64,000 nt of DNA, taken from contig CAUYUJ010017627.1 of NCBI GenBank assembly GCA_963575745.1, positions 300,497-364,496 on the forward strand, written 5' to 3'. How positions within the stretch are numbered: position 1 is the first letter of the stretch; each line of letters opens with the position of its first letter. The notes beneath the pieces are model-generated. The model saw only the letters and a program-made list of their open reading frames with translations, was not told the DNA's origin and did not search any database. The position numbers were made by a program, and so were the translations under genes. The DNA is from Prorocentrum cordatum (taxonomy: Eukaryota; Sar; Dinophyceae; Prorocentrales; Prorocentraceae). Below, one piece after another: positions 32,616 to 43,455 of the stretch.

Positions 32616-33080
32616 GACCATGTCGTGCACGTGGTCCGCGCTGCAGCGCGGGTTCAGCGCCGCAACGACGTCCTCAGACGTCGAAGCGACGCGCGCCGGC
32701 TTAAGGTGCAGGCCGCTTGCAGCGCTGCGTAGGTTGAGGTCGCACTGGTCCAACCTCGCCTGCCTCCAGGTGGGCTTCTTCAGCACTGCCTCGAGTTTCC
32801 GCCAGGCCGCCGAGAACCACGCGTTCTTGGCTGAGCAGCGTGCTGCGCAGCGCGCTCGGTCATTATCTTCTTGGCGAGCGCCAGAAAGATCGCACCCTCC
32901 CGCTTCACCCTCGACAGGTCGATTCCTCGAGACTCGTTGAACGCCACGAGGGCGCAGAAGGCCGTGCATGGCCAGCTGAGCCAGGTCTCGTGCGGGTCGT
33001 AGAGGCCCACGAGCGCCAGCAGCAGCCGCCGGTCCCTACGTCGGGAGAGGGGCCCCCTTGACCGGGGGTCGGCTGACCGG
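32616..33080 (-). pseudogene. Pre-integrase domain fragment of another retroelement
   Basis: Right to left: GLYDPHETWLSWPCTAFCAL, NESRGIDLSRVKREG, FLALAKKIM, then after a frameshift KNAWFSAAWRKLEAVL, ARLDQCDLNL, HLKPARVAST and NPRCSADHVHDMV running into the gap. The order PC-x-AF ... DQC ... KP ... RC-x4-H is the same as the copia pre-integrase domain at 17.6-18.3 kb. Confidence 0.65.
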
Positions 33081-34869
33081 GGGCTGAGGCCTTGTATTTT
33101 GCTGCTGTTTCGGGCGCGCAAGCCCTGACGCCAAAGGGCCCTGTCATGCGCCCTGCCCAGATGCTCAACGTGATTTCCACACCGTACCCAATATCCCACA
33201 GGGGGCGGCTCGTGGCCGGACGAACACACGCGTGCAAGAAACAAAGACTGCAATGCAGAAAAAAACAAATTGCATTGCAGATTTTCAGATGTCCCGCAAA
33301 AGTGCTGCAGAACAAAAAAACCTGTAGTGCACAAGAAATCCTGCAATGCAGAGCCATCTGCATCGGAAAGGTCCTGCGGCGGCCATCTGCATCGGAAAGG
33401 TCCTGCGGCGGCAGCGCGGCTTGCCTGGCCCTGGCATGGCTCGCTGCACGCGGCTTGTGAGAAACTCGCTTGCTTCGTAACGCAACCGAAAAACCTGCCG
33501 TGGCAGGCCGGCTCCGTTCCAGAGGCCTTATTGAAGGGCATAAGAAGAAAGTTCCCCCCGCGTCTGCCAGCCGCGCGGCGCGGTCTCATCTCTCGGGTTG
33601 CGACTGTCAAGCTGACCCACTTAGGGCCGACCACGAGCGGACGACACCACCTTCATCGGCTGTTCCGAGAGGGGCTAAGGGCCATAGGGGGGTCCTCGGG
33701 GCGTCAGACAGGGTGGAGAGGTTCTCGCTCCGCCCCCTCCACCAGCATACCGCTTTCCTGGGGTCCCGGCTGCTCCGAGTTGGGCAACGGCCGCGGGAGG
33801 GCCTCGGTGCCTAGGACAAGATGAATATGTTCCCGCTGCGTTCCCTCGCACCCGCCCAAGTCCCGAAGCGCTTTGGGCAATCGCTGGATTTAACCCCAGG
33901 ATCGGAGACAGGGGAGGAGGCTCGTCAGGATCAGGATCACGGTCAGGGGATCAGGGTTCTTTTCCAGGTCAGGTGATGCTCCAGGACAAAGGATCAGGAG
34001 GAGGGCCATGGGCGGCGGGGTCAGAGGCTGCCGCTGTTGTAATTGCTCATGCTGCTGCTCGTCCACTTCTGCCCTCTCCTGCGATGCCTTTCCTTATGCT
34101 TCTCTTTTTCCCCTGATCCCCCTCCTCCTCTCCCCTCCCCCTCTCCTGCCTGCTTCCTCTTCCTCCACTCCTCCTTCTCCTCCGCTCCTCCATTTCTTCC
34201 GTGCTCCACCTCCATTCCCCATCCTCTCCCTCCGATTCCCCCCGCCCTGCCCCCTCCCACGCCTTCCGAGGACGCGCTCGTGGTGGCCCGGGCGTGGACA
34301 GGCTCGGCAGACCCGACCGGGATCGGCCGCTCCTGGGGGCCCGTGCCCCTCTGCATCCACGCCGCCGGCGTCAACTGCGGGAGCGCGTGCCTCGAGTGCG
34401 CGGGCGCGCAGGAGCAGGGCCCCTCCATGGCCAACTGCTGCTGAGCTTGATGGCCGCCCGCCGCTGGCAGAGCTGTCCGCCAGCGGTGAAAAACATGACA
34501 CTTGCTGGCGTTCCCTGGATGCAGGCAGCGGCGAAGCGTTCTGGCCTGCCTAGTAGGCCCACGAGGGAATATCCGTAAGGGCTTCGGCCCCTGCTGCCGG
34601 CCCCCTCTGTATCAGAATTGGATGTCTCAGAGTCCTGCCTTGGCGCATCTGGGAACATCACGCGGGGGCGGATAGGAATCATCAGCGCATATTGAGACGA
34701 TGGTATTATCGAAGACGCCTACGGCGAATCTCCGCCGCCCCTTGCCTTCTAGAATCGCCCATGTGGCGGAGCGTTGTGGCAAGAGCTTTGCCAAGCTATC
34801 GGACAATGTGTTCCCATTACCGTTGTGGAACCCCTTCGGGGAACATTTGGGGGAGGGTGGCGGGGAAGA
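33081..34869. other. No supported gene; short tandem duplication
   Basis: At 33354-33411 a 29-bp unit (ccatctgcatcggaaaggtc plus ctgcggcgg) is present twice in tandem. Around 33240-33345 tgcaatgcaga is repeated in both orientations. Open frames at 34008-34553 and 34021-34434 are compositional. No RNA gene seen. Confidence 0.45.
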
Positions 34870-34930
34870 TCAAGAGGAGGGATGAGGAGGTGGAGGAGGA
34901 GGAGGAGAAGAAGGAGGAGGAGGAGGAGGG
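34870..34930 (+). repeat. GGA tract
   Basis: Short purine tract directly before a degenerate cttggggcc tract. Confidence 0.9.
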
Positions 34931-34934
34931 TCTC

Positions 34935-35620
34935 TATGGCTTCTCGGGGGCGTTCGGGGCTTCTCGGGGGCCTCTTTGGCCGTCTTGGTGGGCTCCTGGC
35001 CCGTCTGACGCCGTCGGAAGCCGTCTTGGGGGCCTCTCTGGGCCGACTTGGGGCTCTCTTGGGGTGCTCCAGGGACGTCTTGGAGGCCATCTTGGGCGTC
35101 GTGGGGCCCTCTTGGCTTCCGTTTGGGCCCTCTTGGGGCCGTTTTGAGTGCCCCTTGGGCTGTCTGGGGCCATCTTTGAGGCATGTTGGGCGATCGTGGG
35201 ACGATCTTTGGGGGCTCTTGGGCCGTCGCGTGCGGTCGGAAGCCGAAGAGAAGCACATGCCAAAATCACTCCTAAGGCAATCATTGATTTTGGCATCTTC
35301 TGGCCGTCCTGGAGGTCCTCTTGGAGGCCTCTTGGGTCGCCTTCGGCCATCTTAGAGCCATCTTCGGCCGTCTTGGTGGGGCTCCTGGCCCGTCTGACGC
35401 CGTCGGAAGCTGTCTCGGGGGCCTCTCTGGGCCGACTTGGGGCTCTGTTGGGGTGCTCCAGGGACGTCTTGGACGCTTCCTGGGGCGTCTGAAAGGCCTC
35501 TTGGACCGTGTTTGGGCACCCTTGGGGCCGTCTTGGGGGCCTCTTGGGGAGGCCTGAGGCCATCTTGGAGGTCTCTTAAGCGCGCTGAGGGCGATGATGG
35601 GGGCGTCTTAGGCCGTCTTG
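34935..35620 (+). repeat. Degenerate 'cttggggcc' tract with internal 390-bp duplication
   Basis: The same tract type as at 26.0 kb. About 105 bp around gcccgtctgacgccgtcgga at 34985-35090 recurs nearly unchanged at 35371-35476. Between the copies, 35228-35300 holds the dispersed module gaagccgaagagaag / aaaatcac / attgattttggcatc. Confidence 0.75.
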
Positions 35621-35737
35621 AGCCGTCGGAAGGTTGAAAACAACTTAGCCTGGCGAAGGACCCAACCATATGCAGCTGCGAGTACCGCACGGATATGAGA
35701 CGAAGGAGGGGGCACGCAAACTAGGCCCCTCTTCTCA

Positions 35738-37095
35738 TAGGCACCGCGCCACTGGGGCCTTCGGTGGAGCTCCCTATTGGGCCACGAAACGTGTGAAGGG
35801 TGTGCCGAAATGGGTGGTGGGGAAGCATGCGGACCCTGCCACTGGGGCCTTCGGTGGAGCTCCCTATGGGGCCACGAAACGTGTGAGGGGTGTGCCGAAA
35901 TGGGTGGTGGGGAGGCATGCGAACGCAGCCACTGGGGCCTTCGGTGGAGCTCCCTATGGGGCCACGAAACGTGTGAGGGGTGTGCCGAAATGGGTGGTGG
36001 GGAGCCACTGGGGCCTTCGGTGGAGCTCCCTATGGGGCCACGAAACGTGTGAGGGGTGTGCCGAAATGGGTGGTGGGGAGCCACTGGGGCCTTCGGTGGA
36101 GCTCCCTATGGGGCCACGAAACGTGTGAGGGGTGGGCCGAAATGGGCGAGGGGCGGCATGCCAACTCTGCCACTGGGGCCTTCGGTGGAGCTCATTATGG
36201 GGCCACGAAGCGTGTCAAGGGTGTGTCGACATGGGTGGCGCGGACGCATGCGAACCCTGCCACTGGGGCCGTCGGTGGAACTCCCAATGGGGCCACGAAA
36301 CGTGTGAAGGGTGTGCAAAAGTGGGTGGGGGCGGCATGCGAACCCTGCCACGGGGGCCTTCGGTAGAGCACCCTATGGGGCCACGAAATGCGCGAGGGGT
36401 GTGCCAAAGTGGGGTGGGGGGCGGCATGCGAACCCTGCCACTGGGGCCGTCGGTGGAGCTCCCTATGGGGCCACGAAACGTGTGAGGGGTGTGCCAAAGT
36501 GAGATGGGGGCGGCATACGAACCCTGCCACTGGGGCCTTCGGTGGAGCTCCCTATGAGGCCACGAAACGTGTGAGGGGTGTGCCAAAGTGGGGCGGGGGC
36601 GGCATGCGAACCCTGCCACTGGGGCCTTCGGTGGAGCTACCTATGGGGCCACGAAACGAGTGAGGGGTGTGCCAAAGTGAGGTGGGGGCGGCATGCGAAC
36701 CCTGCCACTGGGGCCTTCGGTGGAGCTACCTATGGGGCCACGAAACGTGTGAGGGGTGTGCCAAAGTGGGATGGGGGCGGCATGCGAACCCTGCCACTGG
36801 GGCCTTCGGTGGAGCTACCTATGGGGCCACGAAACGTGTGAGGGGTGTGCCAAAGTGAGGTGGGGGCGGCATGCGAACCCTGCCACTGGGGCCTTCGGTG
36901 GAGCTACCTATGGGGCCACGAAACGTGTGAGGGGTGTGCCAAAGTGGGGTGGGGGCGGCATGCGAACCCTGCCGCTGGCCACGAAACGTGTGAGGGGTGT
37001 GCCAAAGTGGGGTGGGGGCGGCATGCGAACCCTGTCACTGGGGCCTTCGGTGGAGCTCCCTATGGGGCCACGAAACGTGTGAGGGGTGTGCGGAA
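35738..37095 (-). repeat. 90-bp satellite array, copy 2
   Basis: ggccttcggtggagctccc followed by ggggccacgaaacgtgtgag and gtgtgcc(g/a)aa recurs about 15 times with spacings of 76-90 bp. It is the reverse complement of the array at 11941-13099 but more varied: the variable link is shortened in units near 36005 and 36081, and one unit near 36980 lacks its middle. Confidence 0.95.
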
Positions 37096-37109
37096 ATGGG
37101 AACTAATGG

Positions 37110-37116
37110 CGATGGC

Positions 37117-37169
<53 letters not shown>

Positions 37170-37289
37170 CGATGATGATGCTGGTGGTGATGACGATGAT
37201 GATGCTGGTGGTGATGATGACAGGATGGTTGGGAACTAATGGCGATGGCGATGATGATGACGATGTTGATGCTGGTGGTGATGATGACG

Positions 37290-37356
<67 letters not shown>

Positions 37357-37375
37357 CGATGACGATGAGTATGAT
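37110..37375 (+). repeat. (GAT)n microsatellite block
   Basis: Two GAT arrays separated by gctggtggtgatgatgac and a duplicated ggaactaatggcgatggcga segment (37093 and 37231), followed by GGA triplets to about 37440. Confidence 0.95.
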
Positions 37376-37499
37376 GACGGCGATGGGAGGAGGGAGGAGG
37401 GGGGAGAGGAGAAGGAGGAGAGGAGAGGAGAGGAGAGGAGACGCGGGGCGCTGTCTCTTCAAAACGAGGACCCAACACCACAGGATGGTTGGGAACAAA

Positions 37500-39700
37500 T
37501 ACTGCAATTCTTCAAAAACCTACGGGCAATCGTTAGCCTCGTCGGGCCTTCCTGGAGGATTTCTTGGAGGATTTCTTGGAGGCTTTTTGGGTGGACTCGG
37601 AAGTATATTGCATCCTCTTGGGCCGTCATGGAGGCATCTCGAAGGCCAGCTTGGGCCATCTTGGAACTGTCTGGAGCAGGACAACTTTAAACGGGGTTTA
37701 AGGTGGGCCGCTGTCTTCGCCCAAGATTGCGCAGTCCGTTATGCCAGTTGCACGACTGTCTGCGATCCCATCTGGATCATTGCATCAGACAGTGGCCACG
37801 TCTATCGATGATCCGCTTCCCCATCTCATGGCTTATCTCTTATCTCTCGTCTTGCTTGCAATCAAGGGATGAGTTGTGGGATACCTCCATACGTCGCCGA
37901 CGTTATCCTAAGAGTAGGATTCGCAGCTTATTTCCTCATGGTCAAGCCGTCAACCCTGACTTTGCACTTGGTAGCGGAGCTGGCTACATCGTCATGTGGT
38001 TGGTTGTTACACCCGGTGTTATGTACATACCACTTTACCACGGCACAGTGGAGTACCCGACTGCGCGGGCTCTCAGCCAATATGCTCCCGATACTCTGGG
38101 ACTACCTGTTATCCTACAGTCCTACACCTCTATCTCCCCACCGCGTAGCCACACGCCTCGCACAGTTCAAATACCGATACCCGTGTGCAAATAGACGGCC
38201 GCGTCAGACCAGACCCACCCGCAACCCTATCGACGCGACAATATCCAACGATACGAAGCATGACATCATCAGCTAGGCTATGTCATAACCATGCACCATG
38301 ACAAGGTCGTTATTTTTGGAACCGTCCGGGCGTGCCAAGGTCTCGCCGTGGCACACGTGCGAGGAGGAGGGCTGGATGAAACGCGCACTCGGGGTTCCTT
38401 CTGGGGTCCCGCAGGCAATGTATCCCTCCGCGGCTTTGTTCGCGAAGTATACGCATGGCTTAACGTCGAGAGCGGAAGCGGCGGCCATGCAGCGCGGTCT
38501 TGGCGGCTTGGCTAGGACACTAGCCAAGAAGGCGCCGTCCACCATCATCAACGATGGCGCCACATTGCAGGGGAGACGCACCGATGGAGTCACGTACATC
38601 ATGTACCCACTAGGCATCAAGTTTGAACTTTGAGGACGAGCGACCGCTCACTTCGGGGACAGCCCTCATCGACTTCAGGGTCGAGAGGTGCGAACGCATC
38701 GATTCAGTGCTGGCCCGATTCGAGATGGCCAGGCTGGAAGCAAACGAAACGGGTATTTACATGTTTGGGCCCAGGCGCTTGATTTGATCGGGACATGACC
38801 CGATGACGACCCCCCGGGGTCCCTGGCTGCTTCTCGACCTTCCACGTAGTCTTGGATGTAAGTGGATGGTCGGACGTTTGATATCCAACAGTGGCGGCAT
38901 TGTTTCATCAGGTTCTCCGTCGGCTTCTTGTATCACGCCGCAGACACTTGCCACTGCCTGAATTCCAGTCAGATTGGAAACGTTCATCGGCGAGTGGTGC
39001 TCAAGAATAATGTCGTTTTGCATGTTGGGTCGCTTTGGCGTTGGTGTATCGCCTTTACATGTTGTTCTTGTGCCACCAGTTCATGCGCTCTTTTTTTTGA
39101 TCGGCGAGAAGTCGGAACTGATATCGTCCTCGTTTATCATAGATGAGAGTTCTCCGTTCCATGTCATATCGAACCATTGGTTGACCCAGTGCCGAGACAT
39201 GCTTTCGCTCTCGTGTGATAGGCTCATCAACGAGTGATATAACAGGGACGTCTGGGGGGAATCGGCTTACCATTCCTGATACGACATTACTTGTGAAATC
39301 CTCGGCTATTGCAGATTCTACAACCGTTCCAGGGTGTTCACTCATATCAGTTCTTTCGTTGGATGCAACCATTGCGCCTTCGGCGGGCAGCCAATCATGC
39401 TCCAGAGGAACAGGATCACTGGCAATTTTGGGGGTGTGAAAATGATGCGATGTTGGTCACATTGCTGTTCTGGTCGGGTCGTATCGACATAGCTGTAAAG
39501 TCCGGTAAGGTCTTTGTATAGGATGCGTGAGCGCGGGCGGAGCGACGACGACGCAACGACGACGCAAGGCACCCCGTTTCCGCTGTCACCGAGTCGGCCC
39601 GCGGTACCGACCAAATATCCCGTATCCAACACAGCTGCGGCACAATGTCGTGCGACTACGAAGTGCGGCGGCGGCGCCACAGTGACGGCAGGGGGGAGAT
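37500..39700. other. No firm gene; possible coding scraps
   Basis: Frames at 37703-38276 and 38298-38633 (forward) and 39055-39372 (reverse; AIAEDFTSNVVSGMVSRFP, YDMERRTLIYDKRGRYQFR) have more even codon composition than the neighbouring repeats, but I recognise no family. The reverse-strand one could be a retroelement Gag or protease scrap; this is a guess. Confidence 0.25.
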
Positions 39701-41137
39701 GCTAAACAATTGTGAAGACAGGTGTGCTGCTGCGTGAAAAACCAAAGAGGGGAACTGCTTGTTCACATCCAAATGGAGGGTCATGGAGTGGAGGGGAGGA
39801 AGGCAGTAGATTGGAGGTTGGTGGACAGCGGACAGGTGGTGGTCACCCACTCGTTTTCTCGTTTTTCTCTTGTCTCTTGTTTCCAATTGTCGTCATTTAT
39901 CATCCTTGTCCTCCTCCTTTGTCCTCGTCCTACCTCTTCTCCTCCCCCTCCTCCTCGCCTTCCTTCCTTGCCCCCCTGCGTCCTCCTACCCCGCGGTCCC
40001 TTCCCGCAGGCGCAGGGTCTGGCGGCGCAGCCAGTGATTGGCCCGACGTTGATCTCGAATGCGGTGCGCACCCCTTCCAGCCCCGGTGTGACCCTAAGGG
40101 GATGCGGGAAGGAAGAGCTTGCCTGTGAAAGTGTTTTGCGCAAGGTTTGAGCAGAAACATTCTTCTCGAAGCCTTCTGCTCGCTGCCCCCGGGAGAGAGG
40201 GAGAAATGACGGGGCTGGGCAAGGACTTTTAGATTTCTGCGCACGCATCCTGAAAGTGCGCGAGGTCCACTCATACAGGAAGAAGTTGCCACCGACGCGA
40301 CGACGAGCGACGACTACGAGGACGAGGACGACAGACGAGCGAGCGCAGCGACGCGAATGACGGGGGCGGCGGCTGATGCCACTCGTGCGACAGGCGGCTT
40401 GCGCCTTGGGCGCGCCTCTCCCGCCCCGGCGCGGACCTGCTACAGCAGGGTCTGACACTCCTGCCGCTGCAGGCCCAGCGCGGTTCACGGTCCGTCGATT
40501 CGGCTGTGCCGAATTCGGTTGCGTTCTGTCGGTTCGGTTCGGTTGGTTGTGGCATTTTTGTTGCGTCGTTGCGTCTTGCTCAGCTGCTTTCGGCAACTGC
40601 GGTCGGTTTTCGGTTTCGGTTTCGGTTGCGTTGAAGGTGCGGTCGGTTTTCGTGCGTGCTGTCGCTGTGGACGGCTCTGTGGCCCCGTAGACGGCACTGT
40701 GGCCCTGGTGGACCATTCCACAAAACCATGCTGGCAAGGGGCGAAGTGGGGAAGGGTAGGGATGGGATGCGGAGTGCATGGAAGGGGAGGGGAAGCGGAG
40801 GGGGAGAGGGAAGGGGGCCGCAGCAAGCACGGGGGATAACGAATCGGGACGGGACTGACATAGATATAAAAGCTCGCCGCCGCGGGACCCCAAACAATAC
40901 AAAAGGGACCCCAGTATGCAGCTCCCCCCCTTTTGAAGCCAGGCCCCCTTTGCCACGTGGGTGTGTCTTCCGTCGTCTCCCTTCTCACCCCCCCTTGGAG
41001 TTCCCTATTGGGTGGTCGGAAGCTAAATTTGAATTCGCGAAGGCATTCTCCAAAACATTGAACTCACCAAGGTGAGTCAAACTTAAACTCCCCGCTTCTC
41101 GTCCTCGCGTTTCTGCCGCGCGCGCCGCCTGCCTGCT
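39701..41137. other. No supported gene
   Basis: Pyrimidine-rich (39840-39980), then a stretch of cggtttcggtt and ggttcggttcggtt words (40490-40640). Long frames on both strands are compositional. Similar cggtcggtt words occur at 63300-63430. Confidence 0.4.
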
Positions 41138-41154
41138 GCCATGTTTGGCTCAAG
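41138..41154 (+). other. Relict dinoflagellate spliced-leader 3' end
   Basis: GCCATGTTTGGCTCAAG equals the last 16 bases of the dinoflagellate spliced leader (GCCATTTTGGCTCAAG) with one inserted G. Trans-spliced leaders reach the genome when processed mRNA is copied back into DNA. Downstream I see no recognisable host gene. Confidence 0.5.
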
Positions 41155-41212
41155 GGTGGGACCGCTTGTGCCAAGCTAGCTTTTTCACGATCCCCCTTCG
41201 GAAGGTTTTTGC

Positions 41213-41605
41213 CTAACAGCGAAGACTGATAGGTTTCCAGTAGGGTCAAAAGAGAGCATCATGACTCCCCAGGGGGGTCTGGGCAGATGCCGGACGGGTG
41301 CCGCGGGAATCCGGGGACTTCTTTTTTAGCCAACAGTAACGCTTTCCGTGGCCTTCGAGTTCCCAGAACTCCATTCCTGGGCATGATTATGAATGCCTGG
41401 AGCCAACTGTAGGCCACTTCGTGTTCTTTGAATTCCCAGAACTCCATTCCTGGGCATGATTTTGAATTCCCGGAGCCAACTCTAACTTCGTGGTCTTCGA
41501 GTTCCCAGAACTCCCTGGGCATGATTTTGAATGCCCGGAGCCAACTGTAGGCCACTTCGTGTTCTTCGAGTTCCCAGAACTCCATTCCCGGGCCACATTT
41601 TAAAT
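41213..41605 (+). repeat. Leader of hexamer array, copy 1, with ~76-bp tandem repeat
   Basis: Starts cctaacagcgaagactgata, includes gactccccaggggggtctgg, then about 3.5 copies of a ~76-bp unit with gagttcccagaactccattc, ctgggcatgatttt and ggagccaactgtaggccact. The same leader recurs at 43032-43455. Confidence 0.9.
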
Positions 41606-42885
41606 GCTGAGGCAGGCTGATGCTGAGGCTGAGGCAGGCTGAGGCTGAGGCTGATGCAGGCTGAGGCTGAGGCAGGCTGAGGCTGAGGCCGAGGCTGAAG
41701 GCAGACTGAGCTGAGGCTGAAGCAGGCTGAGGCTGAGGCTGAGGCAGGCTGAGGCTGAGGCAGGCTGAGGCTGAGGCTGAGGCAGGCTGAGGCTGAGGCT
41801 GAGGCTGCAGGCTGAGGCTGCGGAGGCAGAGGCTGAGGCTGAGGCAGGCTGAGGCAGGCTGAGGCTGAGGCCGAGGCTGAAGGCAGACTGAGGCTGAGGC
41901 TGAAGCAGACTGAGGCTGAGGCTGAGGCAGGCTGAGGCTGAGGCTGAGGCAGGCTGATGCTGAGGCAGGCTGAGGCTGAGGCTGAGGCTGAGGCAGGCTG
42001 AGGCTGAGGCAGGCTGAGGCTGAGGCCGAGGCTGAAGGCAGACTGAGGCTGAGGCTGAAGCAGGCTGAGGCTGAGGCTGAGGCAGGCTGAGGCTGAGGCT
42101 GATGCAGGCTGATGCTGAGGCAGGCTGAGGCTGAGGCTGAGGCTGATGCAGGCTGAGGCTGAGGCAGGCTGAGGCTGAGGCCGAGGCTGAAGGCAGACTG
42201 AGGCTGAGGCTGAAGCAGGCTGAGGCTGAGGCTGAGGCTGAGGCTGAGGCTGAGGCAGGCTGATGCTGAGGCAGGCTGAGGCTGAGGCTGAGGCAGGCTG
42301 AGGCTGAGGCCGAGGCTGAAGGCAGACTGAGGCTGAGGCTGAAGCAGGCTGAGGCTGAGGCTGAGGCAGGCTGAGGCTGAGGCAGGCTGAGGCTGAGGCA
42401 GGCTGAGGCTGAGGCTGAGGCTGATGCAGGCTGAGGCTGAGGCAGGCTGAGGCTGAAGCCAAGGCTGAAGGCAGACTGAGGCTGAGGCTGAAGCAGGCTG
42501 AGGCTGAGGCTGATTCATGCAGAGGCTGAGGCTGAGGCTGAGGCAGGCTGATGCTGAGGCAGGCTGAGGCTGAGGCTGAGGCTGATGCAGGCTGAGGCTG
42601 AGGCAGGCTGAGGCTGAGGCTGAGGCCGACGGCAGACTGAGGCTGAGGCAGCAGGCTGAGGCTGAGGCTGAGGCTGAGGCTGAGGCTGAGGCAGGCTGAT
42701 GCTGAGGCTGAGGCTGAGGCTGAGGCTGATGCAGGGTCAGGCTGAGGCAGGCAGGCTGAGGCCGAGGCTGAAGGCAGACTGATGCTGAGGCTGATGCAGG
42801 CTGAGGCTGAGGCCGAGGCTGAGGCAGGCTGAGGCTGAGGCTGAGGCTGGCAGGCAGCTGAGGCTGAGGCTGTGACTGCGACTGC
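41606..42885 (-). repeat. GAGGCT hexamer array, copy 1
   Basis: About 1.28 kb of gaggct and gaggca hexamers. A marker variant ccgaggctgaaggcagactg appears about every 125-180 bp (near 41692, 41870, 42028, 42180, 42308, 42763), showing a higher-order unit. Reverse-strand frames read Ser-Ala and Leu-Pro-Gln repeats and forward ones Ala-Glu; I do not call these proteins. Confidence 0.95.
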
Positions 42886-43031
42886 CGTTGCCACTGCCAA
42901 TGTCATCGCGAATGCGATTACGACTGCGAGAACAGCAGAATTCTACAATTGGATTATCATATGAATCTTAAGGGGAATGCTTCCAGATATGCTCCTACAC
43001 ATCGCTGTTAGGTTGCTTTGCCGGGATAATT

Positions 43032-43455
43032 ACCTAACAGCGAAGACTGATAGGTTTCTAGTGGTCTCAAAAGAGAGCATCATGACTCCCCAGGGGGGTC
43101 TGGGCAGATGCCGGACGGGTGCCGCGGGAATCCGGGGAGTGCCGCGGGAATCCGGGGACTTCTTTTTTAGCAAACAGTAGCGCACTTCGTGGTCTTCGAG
43201 TTCCCAGAACTCCATTCCTGGGCATGATTATGAATGCCTGGAGCCAACTGTAGGCCACTTCGTTTTCTTCGAATTCCCAGAACTCCATTCCTGGTCATGA
43301 TTTTGAATTCCCGGAGCCAACTCTAGGCCACTTCGTGGTCTTCGAGTTCCCATAACTCCATTATTGGGCATGATTTTGAATGCCCGGAGCCAACTGTAGG
43401 CCACTTCGTGTTCTTCGAATTCCCAGAACTCAATTCCCGGGCCACATTTTGAATG
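43032..43455 (+). repeat. Leader of hexamer array, copy 2
   Basis: Near-identical to 41213-41605, with an extra 22-bp duplication (gtgccgcgggaatccgggga, 43109-43158). The interval 42886-43031 between the units is unique and holds no gene. Confidence 0.9.

Larger units (their letters stand above)
35650..37495 (-). mobile_element. Satellite composite, copy 2 (inverted)
   Basis: Reverse complement order of copy 1 at 11824-13512: ttagcctggcgaaggaCCCAACCAT (35646-35669), then about fifteen copies of the 90-bp satellite, a GAT-rich and GGA-rich stretch, cgcggggcgctgtctcttca, and ATGGTTGGG (37485-37493). The terminal 9-mers form an inverted repeat as in copy 1, with the same single substitution at both ends. 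Flanks are unrelated to those of copy 1. A partial extra end (caggatggttgggaactaat) sits inside at 37221. Confidence 0.62.

Noticed and set aside
37869-38276. 135-residue forward protein
   Set aside because: Composition is plausible, but no motif is present and a longer frame overlaps it; evidence is too thin for a gene call.
40490-40640. Possible dispersed repeat shared with 63300-63430 (cggtcggttttcgg words)
   Set aside because: Only short simple words are shared and no ordered alignment could be made by eye.
41259-42906. Ser-Ala / Leu-Pro-Gln repeat proteins of 419 and 474 residues
   Set aside because: They follow entirely from GAGGCT hexamers.
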